Shown here in pieces: positions 49,764-59,026 of a DNA stretch of 64,000 bases. The DNA is from Desulfonema magnum (GTDB taxonomy: Bacteria; Desulfobacterota; Desulfobacteria; Desulfobacterales; 4be13). Positions within the stretch are counted from its first letter, which is position 1. Each line of letters begins with the position of its first letter. The translations under genes and the position numbers were made by a program. The stretch covers positions 4,609,633-4,673,632 of the forward strand of contig NZ_CP061800.1 of the NCBI RefSeq assembly GCF_017377395.1. Direction: 5' to 3'. The notes below the pieces were generated by a model. The model searched no databases and was not told the origin of the DNA. It was given only the letters and a program-made list of their open reading frames with translations.

Positions 49764-52634
49764 ATGATTACTTTTGAATCACTGATGTCAGGAGAGGATA
49801 AAATTGCGGTTGTCGGTCTGGGATATGTAGGACTGCCTTTGGCAGTGCAACTGTCAAAGCATTTTGAAGTTGTGGGCTATGATCTTAAATCAGAACGAAT
49901 TAAAGAGCTTGAATCGGGCTATGACCGCACATTGGAAGTTTCCGGGGAAGACTTGGATAAGGCGAAAATATTTTATACGAACGCCCCGGAATATATTTCT
50001 TCATGCAGGCTGATTATTGTGGCCGTGCCAACCCCCATTGATGAGTATCGCATCCCGGATCTCAGTCCGTTACGGGGTGCTTCGAGCATTGTGGGGAAAC
50101 ATATGGTAAAAGGTTCGTGTGTCGTGTTTGAATCCACGGTGTATCCCGGAGCCACAGAAGAGGTCTGTGTGCCTATCATGGCCCGGGAATCCGGCCTGAA
50201 ATTCGGCACAGATTTTACCGTGGGGTATTCCCCCGAGCGAATCAACCCGGGAGACAAAGTCCATACGCTTGAGAATATTGTAAAAATTGTCTCCGGTTCG
50301 GATGAGGAGACCGTCACGCTGCTTTCCCATGTTTATGCCAAGGTTGTAAAAGCAGGGCTTCATCAGGCTTCTTCGATCAAGGTGGCCGAGGCTGCCAAGG
50401 TGATAGAAAATACTCAGAGGGATCTGAACATCGCCCTGATGAACGAGCTTGCCATGATTTTTGATAAAATGGACATTGATACCCTGGAAGTCCTTGAGGC
50501 TGCGGGAACCAAATGGAATTTTCTTCCGTTCAGACCGGGTCTCGTAGGAGGGCATTGCTTATCAAAAGATCAGTTAATCTTTGCAAAGGTTGACGGAGAA
50601 TTTAAAACCTTTGAAATCGAAGCGTTATACAATTCATGCTGCGAAAAAACTGAAGCAGACACCTGCCACTTTAACGCGGAACAAATTCCTGTTTCCGGAC
50701 TTCGGGTCGGAAATGCCCCTGCTTATGAAGTTCCGGCTTTTCCGTGTAACAACGGGACAGGTTCCCATCTTAAACTGATAACCCGCCCGGATAAGATAAA
50801 CGCGGTGAAAATTCCCAGCGACATGGAGATATTATCTTATGATTTGGATTCAGAAAAAGCGGTGTTTAAGAAAGTTGACCTTTTGACAAAGCGGAAATAT
50901 TCCAATCTGATTCAGTTCAGAACGTCAACGAATCAGACCGTCAAAGTTTCAGATGACCATCCGATGATTGTGTATGACTCTGGAAAGTTCACCGTGAAAC
51001 TTGCCAAGGATATCACACTTTCTGATCAATTTGTTGTCAACACAAAACTGCCTGAATTTGAATTTGACAGGAAACTGGATCTGATAGAACTTCTTGATGA
51101 AAAAACACTGAAAAATGTCAGGGTCAGGCCCATTTCGAAGCAGTTCAGGGACCATAAGAATGAGCTAAGGATACAACAGCATACTCGCGTGAAAGCGTCA
51201 AATTTTTATGCTCATAATTATCTGCCGCTTGCTTTGTATCTTGAGTTGGAAAATACGGGCGCAATGCCGATAACACGAGACGAAATTTTTCTCGCCACCG
51301 GCAGGGGGCCGTCCTATAACCAGATCAGAGCGGTTATCAATATTGATGAGGATTTTGCACGCCTTGTCGGATATTATCTGAGTGAGGGATGTATCACAAA
51401 AGACAAGTCTTACCGGACGAGGTGGACCTTTCATTCTTCGGAGAAAGAATACATTGAAGATGTTTGTGAGTGCATCTCCAAATTGGGATGTTCGTATTCT
51501 GTTTATCATTCAAAAACAGATAAGGCATCCCATGTAAAATTATCCTCGAACCTTTTTGGCAAGTTATTGTTGAATGTCCTAAATTGCGGCAGGAACAGTT
51601 ATGATGCGGCTGTTCCTGATTTTTTACTTTATGCTTCCGAAGGTATAAAAGAAAATCTTCTGAAAGGACTTTTAAGAGGGGATGGCGGCGTCAAACTGAC
51701 GCTCACGGATTCAAAAGCTTATGTAAAAAATGACAAGCCGTACATTGGCAGAAATTGTTCCTGCGAAATCAGTTATTTCTCGATCAGTAAAAAATTGTTT
51801 CATCAGGTTGTTTTGTTGTTGCAGGATTATGGCGTCACTCTGTCTTTTGATAAAGAAAAACCTCTGTTATATGTTCACGGGCATAAAAATATCTCGAAAC
51901 TGAGAGATATGTTTCTGGGCGATAAACGTGAAAAGATTGAGGCGTATTTCAGCCACAAGGTAAGATTCGTCAAAAGTGGTAAATACGAATCATCTGACGG
52001 CTTCTTAGCTGTAAATCTGAAGCAAATCGAACGTGCAGAAGATGATTATGTGTATTCCCTTGAGGTGAAGGACACAGAGACGATTATTTCTGATTATGGG
52101 CTGGTTCTGCATAACTGCATCGGCGTTGATCCGTATTACCTGACCTTCAAGGCTGAATCCATGGGCTATCACCCGGAGATGATACTGGCCGGCCGGAGAA
52201 TCAACGACGGCATTGCAAAATTTATTGCGGAACGCACCGTGAAAATGCTCATCGGACTGGGCAAACAGGTCCGCCGCGCAAAGATCGCGGTGCTGGGGAT
52301 CACGTTCAAAGAAAATGTGCCTGATCTCAGAAATACGAAAGTAGTGGATATCATTGCTGAGTTAAAAGATTATGGCATGGATGTCCTTGTGCATGACCCG
52401 CTTGCAGACGCGGAAGAAGCCAAAAAATACTACGGAGTGGAACTTCAGGAAATGGAATCGCTTGTGGGCGTTGACGCTGTGGTTGTCGCGGTCTTACATG
52501 ACGCGTATAAGGAACTCGGGCTTTCAAAGATTGTCCGTCTGTGTACCGAAGGAACTTCGCTTGTCATAGATTTGAAAGGGGCTTTCAGTCCCGCAGAGGC
52601 AAAAAAAATGAACATAAAATACTGGAGGCTTTAG
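49764..52634 (+). CDS. Nucleotide-sugar dehydrogenase (UDP-GlcNAc/GalNAc 6-dehydrogenase type) interrupted by an intein
   Basis: The host enzyme oxidises a UDP-sugar C6 to the uronate in two NAD-dependent steps. N-terminal Rossmann domain IAVVGLGYVGLPLAVQL, then VAVPTPID, ESTVYPGATEEV, GYSPERINPGD, and AAKVIENTQRDLNIALMNEL. The catalytic block VGGHC-IGVDPYYL is split: residues 265-784 (520 aa) form an intein placed just before the catalytic Cys. After splicing the enzyme is 436 residues, normal for the TviB/WbpO group, with TKWNFLPFRPG and AGRRINDGIAKFIAER. GCCCGGAGGAATAAGAACAT provides the ribosome site. A glycosyltransferase gene starts three bases after the stop. Confidence 0.93.
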   Translation: MITFESLMSGEDKIAVVGLGYVGLPLAVQLSKHFEVVGYDLKSERIKELESGYDRTLEVSGEDLDKAKIFYTNAPEYISSCRLIIVAVPTPIDEYRIPDLSPLRGASSIVGKHMVKGSCVVFESTVYPGATEEVCVPIMARESGLKFGTDFTVGYSPERINPGDKVHTLENIVKIVSGSDEETVTLLSHVYAKVVKAGLHQASSIKVAEAAKVIENTQRDLNIALMNELAMIFDKMDIDTLEVLEAAGTKWNFLPFRPGLVGGHCLSKDQLIFAKVDGEFKTFEIEALYNSCCEKTEADTCHFNAEQIPVSGLRVGNAPAYEVPAFPCNNGTGSHLKLITRPDKINAVKIPSDMEILSYDLDSEKAVFKKVDLLTKRKYSNLIQFRTSTNQTVKVSDDHPMIVYDSGKFTVKLAKDITLSDQFVVNTKLPEFEFDRKLDLIELLDEKTLKNVRVRPISKQFRDHKNELRIQQHTRVKASNFYAHNYLPLALYLELENTGAMPITRDEIFLATGRGPSYNQIRAVINIDEDFARLVGYYLSEGCITKDKSYRTRWTFHSSEKEYIEDVCECISKLGCSYSVYHSKTDKASHVKLSSNLFGKLLLNVLNCGRNSYDAAVPDFLLYASEGIKENLLKGLLRGDGGVKLTLTDSKAYVKNDKPYIGRNCSCEISYFSISKKLFHQVVLLLQDYGVTLSFDKEKPLLYVHGHKNISKLRDMFLGDKREKIEAYFSHKVRFVKSGKYESSDGFLAVNLKQIERAEDDYVYSLEVKDTETIISDYGLVLHNCIGVDPYYLTFKAESMGYHPEMILAGRRINDGIAKFIAERTVKMLIGLGKQVRRAKIAVLGITFKENVPDLRNTKVVDIIAELKDYGMDVLVHDPLADAEEAKKYYGVELQEMESLVGVDAVVVAVLHDAYKELGLSKIVRLCTEGTSLVIDLKGAFSPAEAKKMNIKYWRL
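50556..52115 (+). other. Intein with LAGLIDADG homing endonuclease in the sugar dehydrogenase
   Basis: The 520-residue insert begins with Cys265 (CLSKDQLIFAKVDG, splicing block A) and ends YGLVLHN, followed by Cys785 of the host as +1 residue. Block B-like VSDDHPMIVYDSG has the expected His; the C-terminal part is VYSLEVKDTETIISDYG. Two endonuclease motifs are present, LVGYYLSEGC (from residue 534) and LLKGLLRGDGG (about 631-642). All residues needed for standard Cys/Asn-His-Cys splicing are there. The +1 Cys is the host catalytic cysteine, the most conserved part of the gene, a typical intein target. An intein in an archaeal UDP-sugar dehydrogenase is known. Confidence 0.93.
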
Positions 52635-52637
52635 ACA

Positions 52638-53720
52638 TTGAAATTTCTGTTTCTGGAGCCTTTTTTCGGGGGGTCTCATCGGAATTTTGCAGAGGGTCTG
52701 ATCGCGAACTCACGACATGATATTGATCTTCTTACGCTGCCTGCCCGTTTCTGGAAGTGGCGGATGCGGGGGGCCGCGTTATATTTTTTAAAAAAGATTT
52801 CCTCTGTGGAAAAATATGACGGGCTGATTACCACGGATATTATGAGTTTGTCGGATTTCAAAGCCCTTTGCAAACCTTCCTGTCCCCCTGCAATGGTTTA
52901 TTTCCATGAGAGCCAGATGACCTATCCGCTGGCTCCGGGCGAGCATATGGATTTTCAGTTCGGGTTTACCGATATTACCACAGGATTGGCCGCGGATCGG
53001 GTTGTTTTTAATTCTCACACTCATTTTGACACTTTTTTTTCAAGTCTTCCCGGGTTTCTGAAAATGATGCCCGAATATCATCCCAAATGGGTGACAGAGG
53101 CAATCCGTTCCAAAAGCAGCGTGCTTTATCCGGGGTGTCAGTTTCCATCTGAAAAAGAAACATTCACGCGTTCTGATGCTCCGCCGCTGATTATCTGGAA
53201 TCACCGCTGGGAATTTGATAAAAATCCGGATGACTTCTTTAACGCGCTGGATGCGGTGCTTGAGCAAGGTCATGAGTTCCGCCTGGCGCTTCTGGGAGAG
53301 AATTTTCAGGTGGTTCCCAAAGCCTTTATCCGCGCGCGGGAGCGTTACGGAGACCGAATCATTCAGTATGGCTATGTGAAATCCAGAAAAGCCTATCTGG
53401 ACATGTTGAGACAGGGAACCCTTGTGATAAGCACTGCCACGCAGGAAAATTTCGGCATTTCAGTGGTTGAGGCGGTTCGTTATGGCTGTATTCCTCTGCT
53501 GCCCAACCGGCTGGCGTATCCGGAGGTCATTCCCCGGGCGTTTCATTCTGATTTTCTTTATGACAATCCCACGGAACTGGTTGACAAGCTTGCGTTTCTC
53601 ATTGTAAATCATTCCCAGTTTCAGGAAAAAATTCAACACCTCTCTGACATCATGGGCGGCTTTGCCTGGGAGAATGTTATTGATAAATATGACGAAGAAT
53701 TGGAGCAGTTGGTGAGATGA
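52638..53720 (+). CDS. QTMAN-like glycosyltransferase (DUF3524, tRNA-queuosine alpha-mannosyltransferase family)
   Basis: A 360-residue GT-B-type glycosyltransferase. The N-terminus FLEPFFGGSHRNFAEGLI, LLTLPARFWKWRMRGAALYF, VYFHESQMTYPLAPGE and FGFTDITTGLAADRVVFNS are the DUF3524 hallmarks; the C-terminal GT1 part has NHRWEFDKNPDDFF and STATQENFGISVVEAVRYGCIPLLPNRLAYPE. The human member (GTDC1/QTMAN) mannosylates queuosine in tRNA-Asp; bacterial members probably act on queuosine or related substrates. The start is TTG at 52638, three bases after the dehydrogenase stop with GGAGG nine bases upstream. It overlaps the thioesterase gene by ATGA. Confidence 0.82.
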   Translation: MKFLFLEPFFGGSHRNFAEGLIANSRHDIDLLTLPARFWKWRMRGAALYFLKKISSVEKYDGLITTDIMSLSDFKALCKPSCPPAMVYFHESQMTYPLAPGEHMDFQFGFTDITTGLAADRVVFNSHTHFDTFFSSLPGFLKMMPEYHPKWVTEAIRSKSSVLYPGCQFPSEKETFTRSDAPPLIIWNHRWEFDKNPDDFFNALDAVLEQGHEFRLALLGENFQVVPKAFIRARERYGDRIIQYGYVKSRKAYLDMLRQGTLVISTATQENFGISVVEAVRYGCIPLLPNRLAYPEVIPRAFHSDFLYDNPTELVDKLAFLIVNHSQFQEKIQHLSDIMGGFAWENVIDKYDEELEQLVR

Positions 53721-54193
53721 AGACACCGAACCCGGAACATATTAAAAAACTTTCCAGCCTCATCAATATCTCCCCTTATCCTTCTCTGCTTTCCATGAAG
53801 CTGACTGACATTGGCACAGGATATGCGAGAATTGAACTTGATATCGAAAAAAAACATACCCAGCTCCGGGGCGTTGTTCATGGCGGTGTGTTTGCCACGT
53901 TAATTGACACAGTGGCTTTCTGGGCAGCTTATTATGAAATAGAAGACCCGGACGCGTGGATGGCTTCTGTTGATCTCAAGCTCAATTATCTCGCGCCTGC
54001 TGTATCCGGAAAACTTATTGCCACGGGTCAGCGCATAAAGATGGGGAGGAAACTTTGCTATGCAGATGCAAAAGTCACGAATGCGGAAGGTAAGCTCCTG
54101 GCCCATGGTTCTTCAACGCTCATGGTTTTGCACGAAACCAAAATGTCAGGAAAGTCGCTTCAGCTCCCCCCCAAATTTATTGAATCGAAATAA
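53717..54193 (+). CDS. PaaI-type hotdog thioesterase
   Basis: A 158-residue acyl-CoA thioesterase fold: TQLRGVVHGGVFATLIDTVAFWAA is the hotdog active-site helix region, then VDLKLNYLAPA and DAKVTNAEGKLLAHGSST. Its ATG overlaps the glycosyltransferase stop by four bases. The CoA ester is not known. Confidence 0.88.
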   Translation: MKTPNPEHIKKLSSLINISPYPSLLSMKLTDIGTGYARIELDIEKKHTQLRGVVHGGVFATLIDTVAFWAAYYEIEDPDAWMASVDLKLNYLAPAVSGKLIATGQRIKMGRKLCYADAKVTNAEGKLLAHGSSTLMVLHETKMSGKSLQLPPKFIESK

Positions 54194-54299
54194 GCATCTG
54201 GATAAAAAATTCTCAGCAGAGTTCCAATTCTGAACATAAACTCTGAAATCCTCTGAATCAGTTTTATAAATATCGAAGAATATCCAGATTTGGGACACT

Positions 54300-54362
54300 A
54301 CCCGGAGCAATGACAAATCACAAATCGCAAATCACCAATCACCAATCACCAATCACTTAACA
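54300..54362. repeat. AATCACAAATCGCAAATCACC simple repeat
   Basis: A run of AATCACMAATCACMAAT-type units directly before the pgeF start. Related runs are found at 41425-41462, 47125-47190 and 56183-56220. Confidence 0.75.
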
Positions 54363-54364
54363 AT

Positions 54365-55165
54365 ATGACAGACAAAAACTATATGATTCGGGTTCATGAC
54401 GGTCTGATCCGCTTTTCTCTGACCCGCTTTCCGCTTCGACACGGATTCTTTGCGAGAACAGGAGGACGAAGCGCAGCACCTTATGCCTCGTTAAATACAG
54501 CTTATGCCACCAAAGACCCTGATGCCCCGGGTAACCGGGAATTGCTATTTCAGGCATTTGGAATTGATAATCAGTCTGTTCATATTTTAAATCCCTGTCA
54601 CGGTGATCAGATTGTATTTACAGATGAAACCAGGAGACAGACAAATTTCAGAAATGTGCTGATCAAAACTGACGCTGCGTTTACGCGCACACCGGGAACG
54701 TATTTTCTGGTCAGCACTGCGGATTGCATACCAGCCCTTTTCACCGATGTTTCCCTGTCTTTTGCAGGGGTGCTGCATCTTGGATGGCGCAATCTGGTCG
54801 CTGATTTTACAGGAAAAGTGATCACAGCGTTACAAGACCATTATGACGTGCGGCCGGATTCGCTCCGGGTCGGTATCGGCCCTCTGATATACCCGTGCTG
54901 CTATGTGTTCAAAAACCCGATGCAAAAAGAGGAGCCTTTCTGGCAGCCTTTTCTTTGTTATCAGGGAGACGGAAACTATGCCATTGATCTTGCATCCGCA
55001 TTTAAAGCCCAACTCATGGGGAGGGGTATCCTGGCGGAAAATATTTCGGAAACCCGTCTCTGTACCGGATGCCAGAACAATGTGTTTTTTTCCTGTTACA
55101 AAGAAGGGTATGTCTCAGGGCGATTTCCCACTGTTGTGGGGCTACAGCCGGCAGATTATCCCTAG
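54365..55165 (+). CDS. pgeF: PgeF/YfiH-family multicopper-oxidase-like (purine nucleoside phosphorylase) protein
   Basis: A 266-residue protein of the laccase-domain family (COG1496). Zinc or copper ligands: CHGDQIV with His79, STADCIPALF with Cys121, HLGWRNLV with His138; the start has RHGFFARTGG. In E. coli PgeF/YfiH was linked to peptidoglycan editing; other members cleave purine nucleosides. The ATG is in an AATCACTTAACAAT repeat edge, and no Shine-Dalgarno is visible, so the upstream signals may have been changed by the repeat. Confidence 0.85.
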   Translation: MTDKNYMIRVHDGLIRFSLTRFPLRHGFFARTGGRSAAPYASLNTAYATKDPDAPGNRELLFQAFGIDNQSVHILNPCHGDQIVFTDETRRQTNFRNVLIKTDAAFTRTPGTYFLVSTADCIPALFTDVSLSFAGVLHLGWRNLVADFTGKVITALQDHYDVRPDSLRVGIGPLIYPCCYVFKNPMQKEEPFWQPFLCYQGDGNYAIDLASAFKAQLMGRGILAENISETRLCTGCQNNVFFSCYKEGYVSGRFPTVVGLQPADYP

Positions 55166-55511
55166 TCCGCGAGACCGGAAATAAAGCCGCCGTGAACAAG
55201 CCCTGATTTATCCGCAGCCATATTTTCAGTGGTCACAAACTCAGCCCGGCTGAAATCCTCTTCCAGCGATACAGGCTCCCCGCACAAATCATAATGAATT
55301 AGTGTTTCATGCCGGATAAGCACAAAGCAGAGCTTTGCACTCCGGATAATCTTTTTCTTAAAATCTGTAAATACAATATCATATCATGCAATACCGTTTC
55401 TTTTTGACAAACTGACTGCTTTTCTCTATAGTTCTGTTATTTTTTTAATATGTTGAAAAACAGAGTGCCATTAATCATAAAAAGGTTTGAAAGCCAAGCA
55501 GGTGTTATAAA
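55166..55511. other. Gene-free spacer
   Basis: Contains a GCTTTGCACTCCGGATAATC fragment (55334) followed by TTTTTCTTAAA, as also near 30735-30760. No coding sequence was seen. Confidence 0.5.
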
Positions 55512-55928
55512 ATGAGCGAGCTAAAATCAGATAAAGATCATCGTGAATTTCCAAGGATTTCCAAAGAAATTCCTATTGAAGTAAGCAAAATTTCTTACCC
55601 CTTGCCTGAAACGCCGGGGAAAAGCTACCTCTCCAAAAATATAAGCATCGGCGGAATATGTTTTTCCCTGACAATTCCTTATGAACCGGAAACTGTCCTT
55701 AGTCTGAAAATTAACATACCCGGCTGGGAAAGCTATAAAAAGCCTTTTTCTTTGTTTTTAGATGTATCTTCAGACGCGCCTCTGACCGCTATCGGAGAAG
55801 TGGTATGGTGTCGGAAACTTTCGGGCGGTCCCGGATATGAGATGGGAGTCAGGTTTGTGGATATATACAAGGATGACTATCAGGCACTCATGAAATACCT
55901 GGAAGCTCAGTCTGATAATGATAAATAA
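55512..55928 (+). CDS. PilZ-domain protein
   Basis: A 138-residue cyclic-di-GMP effector-type domain. REFPRISKEIPIEV carries the degenerate RxxxR region, YLSKNISIGGICFSL is the (D/N)xSxxG block and GPGYEMGVRFVDI the C-terminal strand. The arginine motif is REFPR instead of RRxxR, so c-di-GMP binding is likely but not certain. The upstream CAAGCAGGTGTTATAAA has only a weak ribosome site. A single gene, probably a motility or surface-attachment regulator. Confidence 0.85.
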   Translation: MSELKSDKDHREFPRISKEIPIEVSKISYPLPETPGKSYLSKNISIGGICFSLTIPYEPETVLSLKINIPGWESYKKPFSLFLDVSSDAPLTAIGEVVWCRKLSGGPGYEMGVRFVDIYKDDYQALMKYLEAQSDNDK

Positions 55929-55939
55929 CTGACCTCTGA

Positions 55940-56095
55940 CCGTGCCCTGAGCTTGTCGAAGGGCAGTCGGAGCCTTTGCTGGACGAGGTTTGTAATCCAT
56001 ACGCATCAGGCGGGGCGGACACAGCAGACAGGGGAGAGACCCGGCTTTTTCCGGCAGGGGAGATACTTTGTCCGGGAAAAAACCCGGGTTTCTCT
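55940..56095. repeat. CCCTGAGCTTGTCGAAGGG copy and AAACCCGG element
   Basis: GTGCCCTGAGCTTGTCGAAGG at 55942-55962 is followed by an element with arms GACCCGGCTTTTTCCGGC (56038) and GGGAAAAAACCCGGGTTTCT (56075-56094). Confidence 0.75.
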
Positions 56096-56218
56096 GTTTT
56101 CCCGCACACAGTCCGGAAAATTTCCGATCTGCTGAACAGTGATGACCTTCCGGTCACAACGAACGATGAAACTCGGGGCAAATTGCAAATCACTAATTGC
56201 AAATCACAAATCACAAAT

Positions 56219-56322
56219 GACTTTTATATAAACGGCCATGACCTGCCGGTCACAACGAAGTATGAAAGTTTTGCAGTTTTTCCTAACACTTAACACTTAA
56301 CACCTAACACTTTCATATAAAA
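56219..56322. repeat. ATGACCTGCCGGTCACAACG repeat, third copy
   Basis: Same order as at 33820-34000: AAACGGCCATGACCTGCC, AGTATGAAAGTTTTGCAGTT, then CCTAACACTTAACAC units and CTTTCATATAAA. It ends 18 bases before argS. A damaged fragment with TTCCGGTCACAACGAACGAT lies at 56147. Confidence 0.8.
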
Positions 56323-56340
56323 GAGGATATCAAAAACCAA

Positions 56341-58044
56341 ATGAAGCAAAAAATAAAAAAAATGATCATTCAGGCAGTAACAGATGCATATGAAAAAGGT
56401 GCGCTGCCTTCATCTGAATTCCCTGAGGTGGAAATTGAAGTGCCCAGAATAGAAGCTCACGGGGATTTCTCAACAAATATTTCAATGGTGATGGCATCTG
56501 TTCAGAAAATGGCTCCCCGAAAGATTGCAGAAGCTATCATCACCCATCTGAAAGACCCGGACAATGTCCTTGAAAAAACAGAAATCGCGGGTCCCGGATT
56601 TATAAATTTTTTCATCAATACATTTTCCTGGCATCCGGTTCTCTGTGAAATTCATGAAAAAGATATGGAGTATGGTGCTTCAAATATAGGCAATGGAAAA
56701 AAAGTTCAGGTGGAATTTGTCAGCGCCAACCCCACAGGGCCGCTCCATGTGGGTCATGGGCGGGGGGCTGCCGTGGGGGATGCGACAGCGAACATCCTTT
56801 TGTTTTGCGGATATGATGTCCAAAAAGAATACTACATCAATGATTCCGGCAGGCAGATCAATACCTTGGGGCGTTCTGTTTTCCTGCGGTATAAGACGCT
56901 GTTCGGACAGGAAACCGAGTTTCCCGAAGACTGTTATCAGGGGGATTATATTGTTGATATTGCAACAGAAATAAAGGATGAAAAAGGAGACGCCCTTCTT
57001 GCTCAGGATGAAGCCGAAGCCATTTCATATTGTGCGCGTCTTGCAGCGAAAAATATCCTTTCAGGTATCAGGGAAGACCTTGAATCCTTTGGCGTTGTGT
57101 TTGATAACTGGTACAGTGAGCAAAGCCTTTTTGATTCTGGCAGCGTGGATGCCATGATGGATCATTTTCGCACTCGCGGGAGTATTTATGAGAAAGATGG
57201 CGCGCTCTGGTTTAAGACCTCAGATTACGGAGATGAGAAAGACCGCGTGGTTGTGAGACAAAACGGCCTGACAACTTATTTTGCATCGGACATCGCGTAT
57301 CACCAGGACAAATTCACACGGGGATTTGACCGGGTGGTTGACGTCTGGGGCGCGGACCATCACGGCTATATTCCCCGAATGGCAGCTTCCATAGAAGCGT
57401 CCGGCCGTGATAAAAATCAGTTTGATGTCATTCTTGTCCAGCTTGTGAACCTGCTAAGAGAGGGCGAACCTGTGGCCATGTCCACCCGGGCAGGTGAATT
57501 TATCACCCTTCAGGATGTCATCAGCGAAGTGGGAAGAGACGCGGCGCGGTTTATTTTTCTGACACGCCATTATGAAAGTCCTTTGGATTTTGATCTGGAG
57601 CTGGCTAAGAAAAAGACAAATGACAATCCTGTGTTTTACGTTCAGTATGTTCATGCCAGAATATCAAGCATTCTGAGAAAAGGGCGTGAAAGAGGAATAA
57701 ACATGTCCGAAGGTTTCAAAACTTCCAACCCCTCTCAGGGGCAAGCTTCGGAAATCTCTGAAATCCTCAGAACACTGAAAGAACCCGAAGAAATTCAGCT
57801 CATCAAAGCGATGACCCGTTATCCTGAAACTGTGGAAATCAGCGGAGAGTGCATGGAACCTCATCGTATCACATATTATCTTATGAATCTTGCCTCTGCT
57901 TTTCATGCTTATTATAATAAGCACCGAGTGCTGGCTGATGATCCCGTTCTGACCAGCGGGCGTTTGTACCTGATAATGGCGGTTCAGAAGATCATACGAA
58001 ACGGACTCAGACTCTTAGGGGTATCTGCCCCGGAAAAAATGTAA
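56341..58044 (+). CDS. argS: Arginyl-tRNA synthetase
   Basis: Class I aminoacyl-tRNA synthetase of 567 residues. The HIGH motif is GPLHVGHGRGAAVGD, the KMSKS-like site is reduced to AMSTRAGEF, and EYYINDSGRQI, VWGADHHGYIPRM and DNPVFYVQYVHARISSI are diagnostic of ArgS. The C-terminal DALR anticodon domain ends LLGVSAPEKM. A GAGGATATCAAAAACCAA sequence precedes the ATG. The SPOR-domain gene starts nine bases after the stop. Confidence 0.96.
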   Translation: MKQKIKKMIIQAVTDAYEKGALPSSEFPEVEIEVPRIEAHGDFSTNISMVMASVQKMAPRKIAEAIITHLKDPDNVLEKTEIAGPGFINFFINTFSWHPVLCEIHEKDMEYGASNIGNGKKVQVEFVSANPTGPLHVGHGRGAAVGDATANILLFCGYDVQKEYYINDSGRQINTLGRSVFLRYKTLFGQETEFPEDCYQGDYIVDIATEIKDEKGDALLAQDEAEAISYCARLAAKNILSGIREDLESFGVVFDNWYSEQSLFDSGSVDAMMDHFRTRGSIYEKDGALWFKTSDYGDEKDRVVVRQNGLTTYFASDIAYHQDKFTRGFDRVVDVWGADHHGYIPRMAASIEASGRDKNQFDVILVQLVNLLREGEPVAMSTRAGEFITLQDVISEVGRDAARFIFLTRHYESPLDFDLELAKKKTNDNPVFYVQYVHARISSILRKGRERGINMSEGFKTSNPSQGQASEISEILRTLKEPEEIQLIKAMTRYPETVEISGECMEPHRITYYLMNLASAFHAYYNKHRVLADDPVLTSGRLYLIMAVQKIIRNGLRLLGVSAPEKM

Positions 58045-58053
58045 ACGGTAATA

Positions 58054-58926
58054 ATGAGGATAAACGGTAAAAATCGCTCTTTAGGGGAAAAGAGTAAATC
58101 TCGTTTTCTGCTGTTTTGCAAACGTTTTGGAAAATGGGGGCTGTGTTTCCTCTATTCCGCATGGATATTTGTACTCGGTATTCTTGTGGGAAGGGGGACT
58201 GCTCCTGTAAAATTCGACACGCAAAAGCTTCAAAAAGAATTGGCTGTTTTAAAAGAAGCGATGATGAGCGAGGAAGAAAAACGTTTAAGAATGGACCGGG
58301 AGTCATTAAATAATGGCTCGCTTAATTTCGATTTTCACAAGGAACTGACAAGTTCTGAAAACAATGTCAAATTCAAATTTGACGCGTCTGAAAAGGTCGA
58401 AAAAAACAAAGAGGAAAATTCTGAAAAATATGATGCAAAACAATCCGAAAAAAAGAATGAAATAAAACCGTTACCTGAAAAAATCCCTTTAAAAACGAAA
58501 AAGGTAAACAGTGTTCAAAAAACAGAAATCTCTAAAATAACAAAAAAATCAAAAAACAGAAAGACCATTGTTTCTTCTCGGAAATCTGAAAAAGCCAAGG
58601 TGGTCACGTCCCGGAAATCTGAAAAAGCCAAGGTGGTCACGTCTCGGAAATCCAAGTCAAAGAAATCAGGTGGGGAAGCCGGAACTGAAAGAAATATTAC
58701 CATACAGGTTGCTTCATTTACAAAAAAAGAAGATGCCGGTGCCTTGGTGGCAAGACTTAAACGAAAAGGATATTCCGCATATGTGGCAGAGGGATCTGTT
58801 CCGGGAAAAGGCACATTTTACAGGGTAAGAGTGGGGTATTTCAAGAGCAGAGCAGAAGGGAAAAGTACAAGAAAGAGGTTAAACAAAGACCAAATTAATT
58901 CATTTTTTACCAGTACTAAAAAATGA
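58054..58926 (+). CDS. SPOR-domain membrane protein
   Basis: A 290-residue protein with a cytoplasmic N-terminus, a single membrane segment at about 29-47 (WGLCFLYSAWIFVLGILVG), a long Lys/Glu-rich linker and a C-terminal SPOR domain (about 210-285: ITIQVASFTKKEDAGALVARL, then YSAYVAEGSVPGKGTFYRVR and VGYFKSRAEG) that binds septal denuded glycan. The linker contains two exact 11-residue repeats SRKSEKAKVVT encoded by 33-bp units at 58579 and 58612. It follows argS by nine bases. A cell-division role is suggested. Confidence 0.88.
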   Translation: MRINGKNRSLGEKSKSRFLLFCKRFGKWGLCFLYSAWIFVLGILVGRGTAPVKFDTQKLQKELAVLKEAMMSEEEKRLRMDRESLNNGSLNFDFHKELTSSENNVKFKFDASEKVEKNKEENSEKYDAKQSEKKNEIKPLPEKIPLKTKKVNSVQKTEISKITKKSKNRKTIVSSRKSEKAKVVTSRKSEKAKVVTSRKSKSKKSGGEAGTERNITIQVASFTKKEDAGALVARLKRKGYSAYVAEGSVPGKGTFYRVRVGYFKSRAEGKSTRKRLNKDQINSFFTSTKK

Positions 58927-58967
58927 CAATATTTATAATAGTCAATAGTTAAATATCGAAACAAAGC

Positions 58968-58998
58968 CCTCTGAGGTTTTCAAAACCTCGGAGGTCTT
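58968..58998 (+). terminator. Terminator-like palindrome after the SPOR gene
   Basis: CCTCTGAGGTTTT and AAAACCTCGGAGG, with one mismatch, belonging to the GACCTCCGA family seen also at 33391 and 35163. Confidence 0.55.
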
Positions 58999-59026
58999 AC
59001 GGACACAATTTTCACAAGGAGTCACT

